Shown here piece by piece: positions 18,288-26,676 of a stretch of 64,000 nt of DNA (position 1 is the stretch's first letter; each line of letters opens with the position of its first letter). Origin of the DNA: Streptomyces sp. NBC_00654. GTDB taxonomy: Bacteria > Actinomycetota > Actinomycetes > Streptomycetales > Streptomycetaceae. The stretch is taken from contig NZ_JAPEOB010000001.1 in assembly GCF_026341775.1 (NCBI RefSeq), positions 3,224,001-3,288,000 on the forward strand, in the 5' to 3' direction. The translations under genes were made by a program, and so were the position numbers. A model generated the notes under the pieces. That model did no database searches and was not told the origin of the DNA. It saw only the letters and a program-made list of their open reading frames with translations.

Positions 18288-18312
18288 TATTTGGTTGCGA
18301 GGGAAACAAATT
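18288..18312. promoter_or_regulatory. Candidate ROK (XylR) operator in the xylB-xylA divergent region
   Basis: TATTTGGTT (18288-18296) and AAACAAATT (18304-18312) form an imperfect inverted repeat (7 of 9 positions) with a seven-base spacer. A further AACAAAT half-site is at 18412-18418, close to the xylA side. TTTGTT/AACAAA arms are typical of ROK-family sugar repressors, and a ROK gene lies just past xylA. Inferred, not proven. Confidence 0.5.
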
Positions 18313-18323
18313 ACGCGAACGGG

Positions 18324-18366
18324 GCCCCCTCGAACAGGGGGCTCTCCGGCCTCGCGTGAAGCGAGG
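18324..18366. other. Two stacked hairpins in the xylB-xylA divergent region
   Basis: GCCCCCT (18324-18330) pairs with AGGGGGC (18336-18342), and CCTCGC (18350-18355) pairs with GCGAGG (18361-18366); both loops are five bases. They would lie either in the 5' leader of xylA or xylB or between the two promoters, where they could act as insulators or attenuators. Confidence 0.45.
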
Positions 18367-18473
18367 GGTTATGCCGGGAGGGGGATCCGTGCATGATTAG
18401 TCATGACAGTGAACAAATAAGGTCCGGCCGGTGCGGGCGCGGCGGACCGACGGCATCCGAAGGCGGCCAGACC

Positions 18474-19640
18474 ATGACGGAACGCTTCACCCCCACTCCG
18501 GCGGACAGGTTCAGCTTCGGTCTGTGGACGGTGGGCTGGCAGGGCCGCGACCCCTTCGGCGACGCCACCCGGGCCCCGCTCGACCCGGTCGACTCCGTGC
18601 GGCGGCTCGCCGAGATCGGCGCCCACGGGGTGACGTTCCACGACGACGACCTGATCCCGTTCGGCTCGACGGACACCGAGCGCGAAGGGATCGTCAAGCG
18701 GTTCCGGCAGGCGCTGGACGCCACCGGCCTCGTCGTACCCATGGCGACGACGAACCTCTTCACGCACCCCGTGTTCAAGGACGGCGCGTTCACCGCCAAC
18801 GACCGCGACGTACGCCGGTACGCACTGCGCAAGACGCTGCGCAACATCGACCTCGCCGTCGAACTCGGCGCCACCACCTATGTCGCGTGGGGCGGCCGGG
18901 AGGGCGCGGAGTCGGGCGCCGCCAAGGACGTCCCGGTCGCGCTGGACCGGATGAAGGAGGCGTTCGACCTGCTGGGCGACTACGTCACCGAGCAGGGCTA
19001 CGACCTCCGGTTCGCCATCGAACCCAAACCGAACGAGCCGCGCGGCGACATCCTGCTGCCCACCATCGGCCATGCCCTCGCCTTCATCGAGCGCCTGGAG
19101 CGCCCCGAACTGGTCGGCGTCAACCCGGAGACCGGACACGAGCAGATGGCCGGGCTGAACTTCCCGCACGGCATCGCCCAGGCGATGTGGGCGGGCAAGC
19201 TCTTCCACATCGACCTCAACGGTCAGTCCGGCATCAAGTACGACCAGGACCTCCGCTTCGGCGCCGGTGATCTGCGCCAGGCGTTCTGGCTGGTCGACCT
19301 GTTGGAGCGGGGCGGCTACGAGGGCCCGCGCCACTTCGACTTCAAGCCGCCGAGGACCGAGGACCACGAAGGTGTCTGGGCCTCCGCCGCGGGCTGCATG
19401 CGCAACTACCTGATCCTCAGGGAGCGCGCGGCCGCCTTCCGGGCCGACCCCGCCGTACAGGAGGCACTGCGCGCCGCCCGCCTCGACGAACTGGCCCTGC
19501 GCACCGCGGAGGACGGCGTCGCCGGACTGCTCGCCGACCGCTCCGCGTACGAGGACTTCGACGTCACCGCCGCCGCCGAACGCGGGATGGCCTTCGAGGT
19601 GCTGGACCAGTTGGCGATGGACCATCTGCTCGGCGTCTAG
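18474..19640 (+). CDS. xylA: Xylose isomerase
   Basis: 388 residues, the exact class of Streptomyces D-xylose isomerases. The ATG at 18474 is preferred over an upstream in-frame start because the protein then aligns from [18 protein letters not shown]. The catalytic base His56 sits in [12 protein letters not shown]. The metal ligands are in the [10 protein letters not shown] segment, [10 protein letters not shown], and the FHIDLNGQ and HFDFKPPR regions. The enzyme interconverts D-xylose and D-xylulose (and glucose/fructose) with Mg/Mn. It starts its own transcript away from xylB and is followed by a hairpin before the convergent ROK gene. Complete and typical. Confidence 0.96.
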   Translation: MTERFTPTPADRFSFGLWTVGWQGRDPFGDATRAPLDPVDSVRRLAEIGAHGVTFHDDDLIPFGSTDTEREGIVKRFRQALDATGLVVPMATTNLFTHPVFKDGAFTANDRDVRRYALRKTLRNIDLAVELGATTYVAWGGREGAESGAAKDVPVALDRMKEAFDLLGDYVTEQGYDLRFAIEPKPNEPRGDILLPTIGHALAFIERLERPELVGVNPETGHEQMAGLNFPHGIAQAMWAGKLFHIDLNGQSGIKYDQDLRFGAGDLRQAFWLVDLLERGGYEGPRHFDFKPPRTEDHEGVWASAAGCMRNYLILRERAAAFRADPAVQEALRAARLDELALRTAEDGVAGLLADRSAYEDFDVTAAAERGMAFEVLDQLAMDHLLGV

Positions 19641-19816
19641 GGCGTGTGTCGAAGGTCCCGCCCGGCTCGCGACGCCCGGCACGCACGCTCGGGCCTCTTG
19701 CGGGGGAGCGGGTGGGGGCCGGGTGCGCGTGCGGGGCAGCACTCCCGAGACCTCGGCCCCGTACGCGCGGGCTCGCGCGCCCCGTGCGACTGCCCGGGTG
19801 CGCACGCGCATCCGGT

Positions 19817-19847
19817 ACCCGCCCCGCGCCCGTCGCCGGGGGCGGGT
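19817..19847. terminator. Bidirectional hairpin between xylA and the ROK gene
   Basis: ACCCGCCCC (19817-19825) pairs perfectly with GGGGCGGGT (19839-19847). It directly abuts the end of the minus-strand ROK gene and lies about 175 bp after xylA, so it is best placed to end the ROK transcript and may also stop xylA read-through. Confidence 0.6.
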
Positions 19848-21083
19848 TCACCGGGCGTACGCCACCGGATCCGTCAGCACGTCCCGCACCACGAGCGCCG
19901 CCGCGCCCCGCGCCGCGTCACCGGCCACGGACGACGCCCGCAGCCGTCCGCCGTCCCGGGACCAGAGTCCGGACACGACCCGGCCGGTCAGCTCCTCGTC
20001 GGCGGGCGGCGACAGCCAGGGCATCAGGCCCCGGTATATCCCGCCGAGCACCACCGCGTCCGGGTCGAGCAGATTCACCGCGCCCGACAGCACCCGGCCC
20101 AGCATCCTGCCCGCGCCGTCGACCGCCGCCACCGCACGCGCGTCCCCGGCCCGTGCGCGCCGCTCCAGTTCCGCGACCCCGGCACCGCCGCCGGCCCCGT
20201 CGATCCCGGCCGCCCGCAACAGCGCCGCCTGCCCCGCGTACTGCTCCAGGCAGCCCCGCGATCCGCACCTGCACTCCGGGCCCGAGGGGTCCACCACCAC
20301 ATGCCCGATCTCCCCGGCGAAGCCGTGCGCACCGCGCAGCAGCTCCCCGTCGATCACCAGCGCGCCGCCGACCCCGATCTCACCGGTCAGGTACAGAAAG
20401 CTGCGGACCCTGTCGAGCCCGCCGAACCACAGTTCGGCCAGCGCCGCCAGATTGGCCTCGTTCTCCGAACGCACCGCGAGCACCGCCCGGCCGGGCCGCA
20501 GCCCGGCGAGGGCGTCCGCGAACAGTTCCTCGGCCGGTACCCGGTTCCAGCCCAGATTGGGCGCCTGGCGCACCGAACCGCCGGAGACGAGCCCCGGCAG
20601 CCCGAGCGCCGCACCGACGGGGTGCAGATCCTGCTCGCGCGCCGACTCCAGGGTCCGGGCCGCGATCCGGGCGGCCCGTGCCAGGACCTCCCCGGGCGGG
20701 GCGCTCCGGTTGTCGAGGTGCTCGGTCTGCCGGACCCGGCCGGTACCCGCCAGATCGACGACGCAGACCGACACATAGTCGATGTTGATCTCCACGCCGA
20801 TCCCGGCGGGGCCGGTGCGCGCCACCTTCAGCGCCGTGCCGGGGCGTCCGGCCTGGCCGCTGAAGGTCTTGCCCGACTCGGTGAGGAAGCCGATGCCGAG
20901 CAGCTGCTCGACCAGCGAGGACACCGCTGCGCGGGTCAGCCCGACCCGGGCGGCCACCCCTGCCCGGGTCGCCTCCCCGGCCTCGCCCACATCCCGGACG
21001 GCGCGCAGGACGAGGCTCAGATTGTTCCGTCGGACGGTGTCCTTGTCGGCCTTGGGGCCCAACGGTGCGGGGGTGCTCTTCAT
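19848..21083 (-). CDS. xylR: ROK-family transcriptional regulator, probable xylose repressor
   Basis: 411 residues. The N-terminal winged helix covers about residues 18-85 (LVLRAVRDVGEA..TRAGVAARVGLTRAAVSSLVEQLL). The ROK sugar-binding/kinase-like domain follows, with GIGVEINIDYVSVCVVDLAG, LGLPGLV, the HGFAGEIGHVVVDPSG signature and the CRCGSRGCLEQYAG zinc motif (CxCGxxGCxE). The position next to xylA and xylB and the AACAAA half-sites between them point to xylose-responsive repression. The kinase-type catalytic Asp motif (NDAN) is replaced by NEAN, so it is a regulator rather than a sugar kinase. ATG at 21083. Confidence 0.88.
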   Translation of the reverse strand: MKSTPAPLGPKADKDTVRRNNLSLVLRAVRDVGEAGEATRAGVAARVGLTRAAVSSLVEQLLGIGFLTESGKTFSGQAGRPGTALKVARTGPAGIGVEINIDYVSVCVVDLAGTGRVRQTEHLDNRSAPPGEVLARAARIAARTLESAREQDLHPVGAALGLPGLVSGGSVRQAPNLGWNRVPAEELFADALAGLRPGRAVLAVRSENEANLAALAELWFGGLDRVRSFLYLTGEIGVGGALVIDGELLRGAHGFAGEIGHVVVDPSGPECRCGSRGCLEQYAGQAALLRAAGIDGAGGGAGVAELERRARAGDARAVAAVDGAGRMLGRVLSGAVNLLDPDAVVLGGIYRGLMPWLSPPADEELTGRVVSGLWSRDGGRLRASSVAGDAARGAAALVVRDVLTDPVAYAR

Positions 21084-21197
21084 ATCGCCGCCGAGCCTAT
21101 GTGATGCCGGGCGGGGCGGGCGGCGCGCCGGGACGGGGATCCGCCCCCGCCCGGCGTGCCGCCCGCCCCGGCAGGGCGGCGTACCGGCGCGCCCGGC

Positions 21198-21872
21198 TCA
21201 GGGCTTCGCGCCCCGTGCCTTCAGCATGTCCGCCATGAGCCCGATCTCCGACTGCTGGCCGCGCACCATGCCGGCCGCCAGATTCCTGATCGCGTCCGTG
21301 TCCGCGGAACCGGCTGCGGCCTGCGCCATGTCGGCGCCCGCACGGTGGTGGACGGTCATCAGCCGGAGGAACAGCACCTCCGCGTCCCGGCCCTCGGCCG
21401 CCCGCAGCTCCTCCAGTTCCGCGTCGGTGGCCATGCCCGGCATCAGCGAGCCGTCCCCCTTGGGCGTGACCGTGTGCCCCATCCAGGCCATCGGCGGTCC
21501 GGCAGCGCTCTTGGGCAGGCCCCACAGCTCCAGCCAGCCCAGCATCATGCCGCGCTGGTTGGCCTGGGTGTTGATGATGTCGTACGCGAGACGCCGTACG
21601 TCCTCGTCATCCGTACGGTCCCGGACGATGAACGACATCTCGACGGCCTGCTGATGGTGGATCGACATGTCCCGGGCGAAGCCCGCGTCGACCGAACTCC
21701 CGGCGGGCGCCGGCCCGGACGCCGGCCGCTGGTCCGACGGGGCGGCGGAGGACGGCCGTACGACCATCAGCGCCACCAGGCCCAGCGCCAGCAACAGCAC
21801 CGCGGCTCCGGCCACGGCCATCCGGCGCGAGCCGCGCGGGTGCGGGGCACTCGTGTGCGGGGCGGCCGTCAC
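21198..21872 (-). CDS. DUF305-family secreted/membrane-anchored His-rich protein
   Basis: 224 residues. GTG at 21872 overlaps the upstream stop (GTGA), so it is translationally coupled. Residues ~18-36 form a membrane anchor or uncleaved signal (MAVAGAAVLLLALGLVALMVV). The DUF305 domain shows its repeated signature twice: DMSIHHQQAVEMS and LMTVHHRAGADMA, each with paired His and Met residues, plus MMLGWLELWG. DUF305 is a ferritin-like helical bundle found in extracytoplasmic proteins, often in copper or metal-stress loci. Metal binding by the His/Met clusters is a reasonable inference. Partner: the DUF3105 gene directly upstream. Confidence 0.85.
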   Translation of the reverse strand: MTAAPHTSAPHPRGSRRMAVAGAAVLLLALGLVALMVVRPSSAAPSDQRPASGPAPAGSSVDAGFARDMSIHHQQAVEMSFIVRDRTDDEDVRRLAYDIINTQANQRGMMLGWLELWGLPKSAAGPPMAWMGHTVTPKGDGSLMPGMATDAELEELRAAEGRDAEVLFLRLMTVHHRAGADMAQAAAGSADTDAIRNLAAGMVRGQQSEIGLMADMLKARGAKP

Positions 21873-22537
21873 TTGGCGAGCCCACCGGAGCACGCCGCGC
21901 CCGGCTCGGGAGTCTGCGGCCCCTGGACGTACTTGGTGAAGAACTGCGCGACGCGGGCGTCCGAGGCGCTCTTCACCGTGACCTGCTTGCCCCAGGCGCT
22001 GAGCATCAGGGGGGCGTCCTGGTCCTTGACGGGGCTCATCAGGGAGTACGGGGTGGAGGAGACGCGCTCGCCCAGCGCCTTGATGTCGGCGGGCTTCGCC
22101 TTCTCGTTGTACGTGACCCAGACGGCACCGTGCTCCAGGGAGTGGACGGCGTTCTCCTTCGGTATCGCCTCGGTGTAGACGTCGGCGTTGCAGTTCATCC
22201 ACACCTGGTTGTGGTCGCCGCCGACGGGCGGGTTCATCGGGTAGCTGACCGGCTTGTCCACGTGGTTCTGGGCCAGCTTGTCCCAGCTGCGCTCACCCGT
22301 GACGGGGGAGGACTTGGCCTGTTCCTCGGCCTTGTCCTGCTCATCGGCCTGCGCCATGAGATACCCGCCCCCGGCGACGAGCGCGGCGACCACGGCCACG
22401 GAGGCGCTGATGGTGATGATGCGGGTGCGGCGCTCACGGGCCCGCTCCTTGCGGCGCGCCTCTTCGAGCTTGGCGCGGCGCGCGGCGGTGGCGCTGTTCT
22501 GGTTCCTGGGGGAAGACGTGTTCTTGGCGGAAGCCAT
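21869..22537 (-). CDS. DUF3105-family membrane protein
   Basis: 222 residues. ATG at 22537 is favoured over upstream starts because it begins the conserved basic N-terminus. A charged Lys/Arg/Ala-rich segment (AKLEEARRKERARERRTR) is followed by one membrane helix (IITISASVAVVAALVAGGGYLM, residues ~40-61). The outside domain carries the DUF3105 core: PVSYPMNPPVGGDHNQVWMNC, then AVHSLEHGAVWVTY and a C-terminal ACSGG. The conserved His and Cys residues suggest a metal or redox site. It is coupled to the DUF305 gene by a four-base overlap, a common actinobacterial pairing. Function unknown. Confidence 0.85.
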   Translation of the reverse strand: MASAKNTSSPRNQNSATAARRAKLEEARRKERARERRTRIITISASVAVVAALVAGGGYLMAQADEQDKAEEQAKSSPVTGERSWDKLAQNHVDKPVSYPMNPPVGGDHNQVWMNCNADVYTEAIPKENAVHSLEHGAVWVTYNEKAKPADIKALGERVSSTPYSLMSPVKDQDAPLMLSAWGKQVTVKSASDARVAQFFTKYVQGPQTPEPGAACSGGLAK

Positions 22538-22666
22538 GGAGGGTCCTCGGGTTCGAACGGGATGCATACGTGGCGATGCATGGAGGGAAGAGGGCATACG
22601 GACGGCCGTCCCCGCCGGTCCGGCACGTCGTGCGCGGAATTCGGTACGGGAACGGACCCGGGCCCT

Positions 22667-23107
22667 CTAGATCCGTTGGACCTGGAGACGCAGGTGATCG
22701 ACGGCGCGCACACCGTCGTTGGCGGGGCCGCGGATGGCGGCCGCGCCGGTGAGCGGGGCGACGGGGACCACGGTCACGGCGGAGGGCAGCGCGACGGGAG
22801 CGGAGGGGCCCGGCAGGACCATGGCCTTCGAGTGGTCCGAGGTGCCGTGGCAGGACGTGCCCATGCCCCGGTCGCCCGGGGCGTCCGCGACCACGCGGGC
22901 GGCCGCCGCCTCGGGCGTCGGGGTGGTCATCGCGTGGGCGGCGGCCGAGCCGTGCGTGCCGGCCGGCGGCACCGCGGCGGCCGAGGTGGTCAGCGAGCAG
23001 CAGAAGAACATCGCCAGGAGGACGAACACCCAGCCGAGCGAGGCGGGCGTACGGATGCTGCCCCGTCGCCGGTCGGTCCGCACGCTCAGCCTGTTCATCG
23101 CCGCCAT
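22667..23107 (-). CDS. Small secreted/membrane protein (DUF6153-like)
   Basis: 146 residues from the ATG at 23107 (or 137 from the ATG at 23098). There is no Shine-Dalgarno, and an AT-rich ATATACCTATTACG lies immediately upstream, so a leaderless or near-leaderless transcript is likely. A basic N-terminus (VRTDRRRGS) precedes one membrane segment (LGWVFVLLAMFFCCSLTTSAAAV). The exterior carries HGSAAAHAM and CHGTSDHSK, that is, scattered His with a Cys, then a Pro/Ala/Val tail. This arrangement resembles small actinobacterial DUF6153 proteins found near copper genes. Together with the DUF3105 and DUF305 genes on the same strand it may form a metal-related set. Confidence 0.6.
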   Translation of the reverse strand: MAAMNRLSVRTDRRRGSIRTPASLGWVFVLLAMFFCCSLTTSAAAVPPAGTHGSAAAHAMTTPTPEAAAARVVADAPGDRGMGTSCHGTSDHSKAMVLPGPSAPVALPSAVTVVPVAPLTGAAAIRGPANDGVRAVDHLRLQVQRI

Positions 23108-23158
23108 CGTAATAGGTATATGAAGGTTCAAGGAGTGTGGGGGCACAGGCCCGCGGGA

Positions 23159-23164
23159 TAGTGT
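23159..23164 (+). promoter_or_regulatory. Candidate -10 element of a leaderless transcript
   Basis: TAGTGT lies exactly six bases before the GTG start of the gene at 23171, the spacing expected if transcription begins on the start codon. There is no convincing ribosome-binding site. The -35 region is weak. Confidence 0.45.
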
Positions 23165-23170
23165 GCCCCG

Positions 23171-24013
23171 GTGACCACGCAATCGAACATACCTGCGGGA
23201 TGGTTTTCGGACCCTCATGGCGCGCCTCAGCTGCTGCGTTACTGGGACGGCTCGCAGTGGACCGAACACACGCACCCGGCCGGCGGGCAGCAGACCGCAG
23301 CCCCCGCCCAGGCGCCGGTCCAGCAGGACCAACAAGCCCAGCAGGCCCAGCAGGCCCATGCGCCGCAGCCGGTTCAGCAGGCACACGCGCCTCAGCAGGC
23401 AGCGCCCGGTGTCCCTTCGCTGTTCACGCAGCAGGTCCTGGTGGTCAACCAGAAGGCCAAGCTGATCGAGGTGACGAACGAGTACAGCGTCTTCGACCAG
23501 CACGGCAGCACGATCGGCTCGGTCGTGCAGGTCGGTCAGAGCACCCTGCGCAAGGTGCTCCGGTTCGTCTCCAGCATCGACCAGTACCTGACGCACCGGC
23601 TGGAGATCCGCGATGCCCACGGAACGCCGCAGCTGCTGCTGACCCGCCCCGCGAAGTTCATCAAGTCCCGGATCATCGTCCAGCGCCCCGACGGCGGACC
23701 GGTCGGCGAGATCGTCCAGCAGAACGCCATCGGCAAGATCAATTTCGCGATCATGGCCGACGGCCGGCAGGTCGGTGCCATCAAGGCTGAGAACTGGCGT
23801 GCCTGGAACTTCGCGATCGTCGACCACAACGACGCCGAGATCGCCCGGATCACCAAGACCTGGGAAGGTCTCGCGAAGACCATGTTCACCACGGCCGACA
23901 ACTATGTGCTGCAGATCCACTACCAGTTGCCCGAGCCGCTGCTGAGCCTCGTCGTCGCGACGGCGCTGACCGTGGACACCGCCCTCAAGCAGGACGCCCG
24001 CGGGTTCGGCTGA
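23171..24013 (+). CDS. Phospholipid scramblase-related protein with N-terminal DUF2510
   Basis: 280 residues, GTG start. Residues ~7-38 form a DUF2510 motif (IPAGWFSDPHGAPQLLRYWDGSQWTEHTHP), a small Trp-rich module common at the front of actinobacterial membrane-associated proteins. Residues ~39-82 are a Gln/Ala/Pro-rich linker with QAQQAQQAH repeats. Residues ~85-270 match the LURP-one/scramblase beta-barrel fold (LVVNQKAKLIEVTNEYSVFDQHGSTIGSVVQ ... LEIRDAHGTPQLLLTRP ... QQNAIGKINFAIMADG). No cleaved signal is present. Bacterial members are uncharacterised; lipid binding is plausible. Monocistronic, with a shared terminator after it. Confidence 0.85.
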   Translation: MTTQSNIPAGWFSDPHGAPQLLRYWDGSQWTEHTHPAGGQQTAAPAQAPVQQDQQAQQAQQAHAPQPVQQAHAPQQAAPGVPSLFTQQVLVVNQKAKLIEVTNEYSVFDQHGSTIGSVVQVGQSTLRKVLRFVSSIDQYLTHRLEIRDAHGTPQLLLTRPAKFIKSRIIVQRPDGGPVGEIVQQNAIGKINFAIMADGRQVGAIKAENWRAWNFAIVDHNDAEIARITKTWEGLAKTMFTTADNYVLQIHYQLPEPLLSLVVATALTVDTALKQDARGFG

Positions 24014-24033
24014 CCGCCGGTGCCGCACAGGGA

Positions 24034-24069
24034 TGTGCCCCCGGCGCCGGTACGGGCATCGGGGGCACA
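24034..24069. terminator. Bidirectional hairpin between the scramblase-like and permease genes
   Basis: TGTGCCCCCG (24034-24043) pairs perfectly with CGGGGGCACA (24060-24069), placed between two convergent genes ending at 24013 and 24091. Confidence 0.75.
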
Positions 24070-24090
24070 CCGGGTCGCGTCACCGCGCGG

Positions 24091-25425
24091 TCAGACCGGG
24101 TCGCGGCGCTCCTGCGGCGGACCCAGGCGGCTGAACACCGCGGCCAGGACCACCGCTGCCAGCGCCCCGGCGGCGACCCCGCTGCCGAAGATCGTGCGGG
24201 CCCACACCGGCAGCCCCGCGTACATCTCGGGCACGAAGACCGGCAGCAGACCCACGCAGAGCGCCAGCGCCACCACGATCCCGTTGGTGCCGTGCGAGAG
24301 GTTCTCGCGGCTGAGCATGCCGAAGCCCATCGTCGCGATCACCGCGTAGATGATCAGGCCCGCCGCGCCGACCACCGGCTCGGGGATGGCGGCCAGCAGC
24401 CGGGTGAGCGGCGTGATCAGGCCGCACACGATCAGCAGCACCCCGGCGCCCGCCGTGACGAACCGGCTGCGCACCCGGGTCAGCTGCACGATGCCGATGT
24501 TCTCGGCGCTGGTCACCATCAGCGACGTACCGAAGACCCCGGCGCCCAGCGAGGTCACCGCGTCGGCGCGGGAGATGCGCGGCACATCGCGCGCCGCGTT
24601 CGGCGTGCGCCCCACGGCCTCGCTGTTCAGCACTGTCTGCCCCGTCGCCTCCGCCAGTGACGCGAGGGCGAAGACGAGCAGCGGGACCGTGGCCAGCAGG
24701 TCGAAGTGCGGAGTGCCGTACGGGAACGGGTCGGGGAGCGCGAACGTGCCGCCGTGCGCCACATGGAACGTCGTACCGCTCACCGCGGCGACGACCGTAC
24801 CGCCGACCAGCCCGAACAGCACGGACATCTGGCGCCACACTCCGCGCATCAGCAGGAAGAACAGCGCGGTGATGCCCAGGGTGGCGAAGCCGAGGCCGGG
24901 CCCCGAGGCGATCATCGGCGAGGTGATCTTGATCATGTTGATCCCGATCAGGACCACGGTCGTCCCCATCACCAGGGGTGGGAAGTACCGCACGAGGCGC
25001 CCGTAGAACGGCAGCACGAGCAGCAGGAAGACCGAGGCGATCAGCACCGAGCCGGAGGCGGTGGCCGGCCCGTGCTCCTTGGCGACCTGGAGGAAGATCG
25101 CCACAGCCGCACCGCCCGGCAGCATCAGGAAGGGCAGCCGGGCGCCGATCCGCAGCGCCTTGACGCCCAGCGACTGGAGCAGCGCGCCCACGCCGCACAG
25201 CACCAGGGTCGCGCTGAGCAGTGACGCGGTCTGCGAGGCGGACAGCGACAGCGTGGTGGCGATCAGGATCACCGAGGAGACCGGGGCGGCGACCCCGGCG
25301 AGCAGATGCTGGAAGGCCAGCGGGGCCAGCTTCGGCAGGGGGAGCCGCTCGTCGACCGGGGCGACGGGGGAAGCGGCGGCCGGTGCCGGGGCGGCGGTGC
25401 CGACGTCGGGGACGGGAGAGACCAT
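24091..25425 (-). CDS. NCS2-family nucleobase (uracil/xanthine) permease
   Basis: 444 residues with about 12-14 membrane helices. LAPLAFQHLLAGVAAPVSSVIL at the N-terminus is the NCS2 start (the QH is conserved). Typical later segments are LQSLGVKALRIGARLPFLMLPG, LIGINMIKITSPMI, and the conserved TGQTVLNSEAVGRTPNAARDVPRISRADAVTSLGAGVFG. The last corresponds to the loop where the E of the uracil/purine site sits. It is a proton-coupled importer of purine or pyrimidine bases; which base cannot be read from sequence. It follows the arylsulfotransferase-like gene by nine bases and is probably in its operon, which would link it to purine- or sulfur-related scavenging under the XRE-cupin regulator. 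Confidence 0.88.
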   Translation of the reverse strand: MVSPVPDVGTAAPAPAAASPVAPVDERLPLPKLAPLAFQHLLAGVAAPVSSVILIATTLSLSASQTASLLSATLVLCGVGALLQSLGVKALRIGARLPFLMLPGGAAVAIFLQVAKEHGPATASGSVLIASVFLLLVLPFYGRLVRYFPPLVMGTTVVLIGINMIKITSPMIASGPGLGFATLGITALFFLLMRGVWRQMSVLFGLVGGTVVAAVSGTTFHVAHGGTFALPDPFPYGTPHFDLLATVPLLVFALASLAEATGQTVLNSEAVGRTPNAARDVPRISRADAVTSLGAGVFGTSLMVTSAENIGIVQLTRVRSRFVTAGAGVLLIVCGLITPLTRLLAAIPEPVVGAAGLIIYAVIATMGFGMLSRENLSHGTNGIVVALALCVGLLPVFVPEMYAGLPVWARTIFGSGVAAGALAAVVLAAVFSRLGPPQERRDPV

Positions 25426-25434
25426 GGTCCGGGC

Positions 25435-26559
25435 TCAGCCCTTCGGGACGTCGAGCCAGGGGAGCTCCTGGGCCGAGTAGCGGTAGGACCGGAACACGGC
25501 GTTGGGCTCGGAGGGGAACAGCTTGCGCACTTCTTCTTCCTGGTAGCCGCCGAAGAACGGCACGATGTACTCCCAGCACAGATAGCCGTCCCGGGTCACC
25601 TCGAAGAGGCGGCCCGCGGGGGAGTCCGTGACGAGCGTGTTGCCGTTCGGCAGGCGCTGGGCGCTGCCCATGAACGGGGCGAAGAACGACTCGCGCGCCG
25701 GGTCGTGGTACTCCCAGACAATGGTGCCACCGGCCCGCTCGATCTCGATGACCCGGCTGAACGGCACATCCCACCGCGGCCGGAAGACGCCGTTGTCGAA
25801 GACCAGGAAGTTGCCGTTCTCCAGCTCCGTCGGGCAGTGCTGCTGCGATACGGTGCCGGGCTCGCTGCGCCAGATGATCTCGCCGGTCTCCCGGCTGATG
25901 ACCACGACGGCCGAGACCGAGCGGAAGCTGGCCAGGATGTTGCCGTCGCTGGTCGGCAGCACGCTGTTGATCAGCGGGTAGTGCTCGCGGGAGTAGTCCG
26001 GGTGCAGCGGGAACGCCTCGCGGTCCAGGTGCTCGGAGACCTTCCACTCCCACACCGTGCTGCCCTCGGCGTCCACCTCGACGATGGTGTCCGCCCACAC
26101 CGTGCCGTCGGGCTCGGAGCCGGTTACCCCGCCCCGGACCGCGGCGGCGGCCTCACCGGTCAGCGGTTCCAGGGCGCTGTAGAGCAGCCGGCCGTCGCCG
26201 TAGTGGTACGCGTCATGGTGCTGGTAGCGGTCCCGGTGCTCGCGGACCACGGTGCCGTCCGGGGTGATCTCCTGCATGATCCCGCCGCGGTACTTGTGCC
26301 ACATCGGGAAGAGCGCCGGCTCGTCGGGCAGGACCCCGCTGTAGGCGAGATTGCCGTTGGGCAGGATGCGGGCGTGCCGGCCGGGCCGGTAGGGGAGGTT
26401 CCACTGATGGACCACCTCGCCGTGCAGGTCGATGAGGTACACCTCGCCGCTGCCGGTCAGCGGAGCGAAGAGGGTGTAGCCACCGGCGCTCGCCTCTTCG
26501 TCCAGGGCTATCAGCCCGGTGCCTCGGCGGCGACGCTGGTTCTGGTCCACGAGGGGCAT
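25435..26559 (-). CDS. Arylsulfotransferase (ASST)-family beta-propeller protein
   Basis: 374 residues, ATG at 26559 with a GGGAGGATC ribosome site. Repeated propeller blades carry WxWxxxxH-type motifs: GEVVHQWNLPYRPGRHARILPNGNLAYSG, STVWEWKVSEHLD, GEIIWRSEPG, GTIVWEYHDPA, LCWEYIVPF, and RLPNGNTLVTDS. This is the layout of bacterial arylsulfate sulfotransferases (the HARILPNGN and RLPNGNTLV pattern). Classical AssT enzymes are periplasmic with a disulfide, whereas this protein has no signal peptide, so it is cytoplasmic or a non-sulfotransferase paralogue. It is divergent from an XRE-cupin regulator across a strong inverted repeat. Substrate unknown. Confidence 0.75.
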   Translation of the reverse strand: MPLVDQNQRRRRGTGLIALDEEASAGGYTLFAPLTGSGEVYLIDLHGEVVHQWNLPYRPGRHARILPNGNLAYSGVLPDEPALFPMWHKYRGGIMQEITPDGTVVREHRDRYQHHDAYHYGDGRLLYSALEPLTGEAAAAVRGGVTGSEPDGTVWADTIVEVDAEGSTVWEWKVSEHLDREAFPLHPDYSREHYPLINSVLPTSDGNILASFRSVSAVVVISRETGEIIWRSEPGTVSQQHCPTELENGNFLVFDNGVFRPRWDVPFSRVIEIERAGGTIVWEYHDPARESFFAPFMGSAQRLPNGNTLVTDSPAGRLFEVTRDGYLCWEYIVPFFGGYQEEEVRKLFPSEPNAVFRSYRYSAQELPWLDVPKG

Positions 26560-26571
26560 GGATCGATCCTC

Positions 26572-26611
26572 CCGGTTAACTTTTTTAGGTGGTGCTTAAA
26601 AGATTAACCGG
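26572..26611. promoter_or_regulatory. Inverted repeat, candidate operator of the XRE-cupin regulator
   Basis: CCGGTTAACTTTT (26572-26584) and AAAAGATTAACCGG (26598-26611) are complementary except for one inserted base. They are AT-rich in a high-GC setting and lie 12 bp upstream of the arylsulfotransferase-like gene and 66 bp upstream of the regulator. The position suits a repressor controlling both directions. Confidence 0.6.
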
Positions 26612-26676
26612 CCCGGTAGGCTGCTTCTCGCCCCGCCGGCTGTGGTGTGCGGCACGCGGGACACGGAGCGAGGGAC

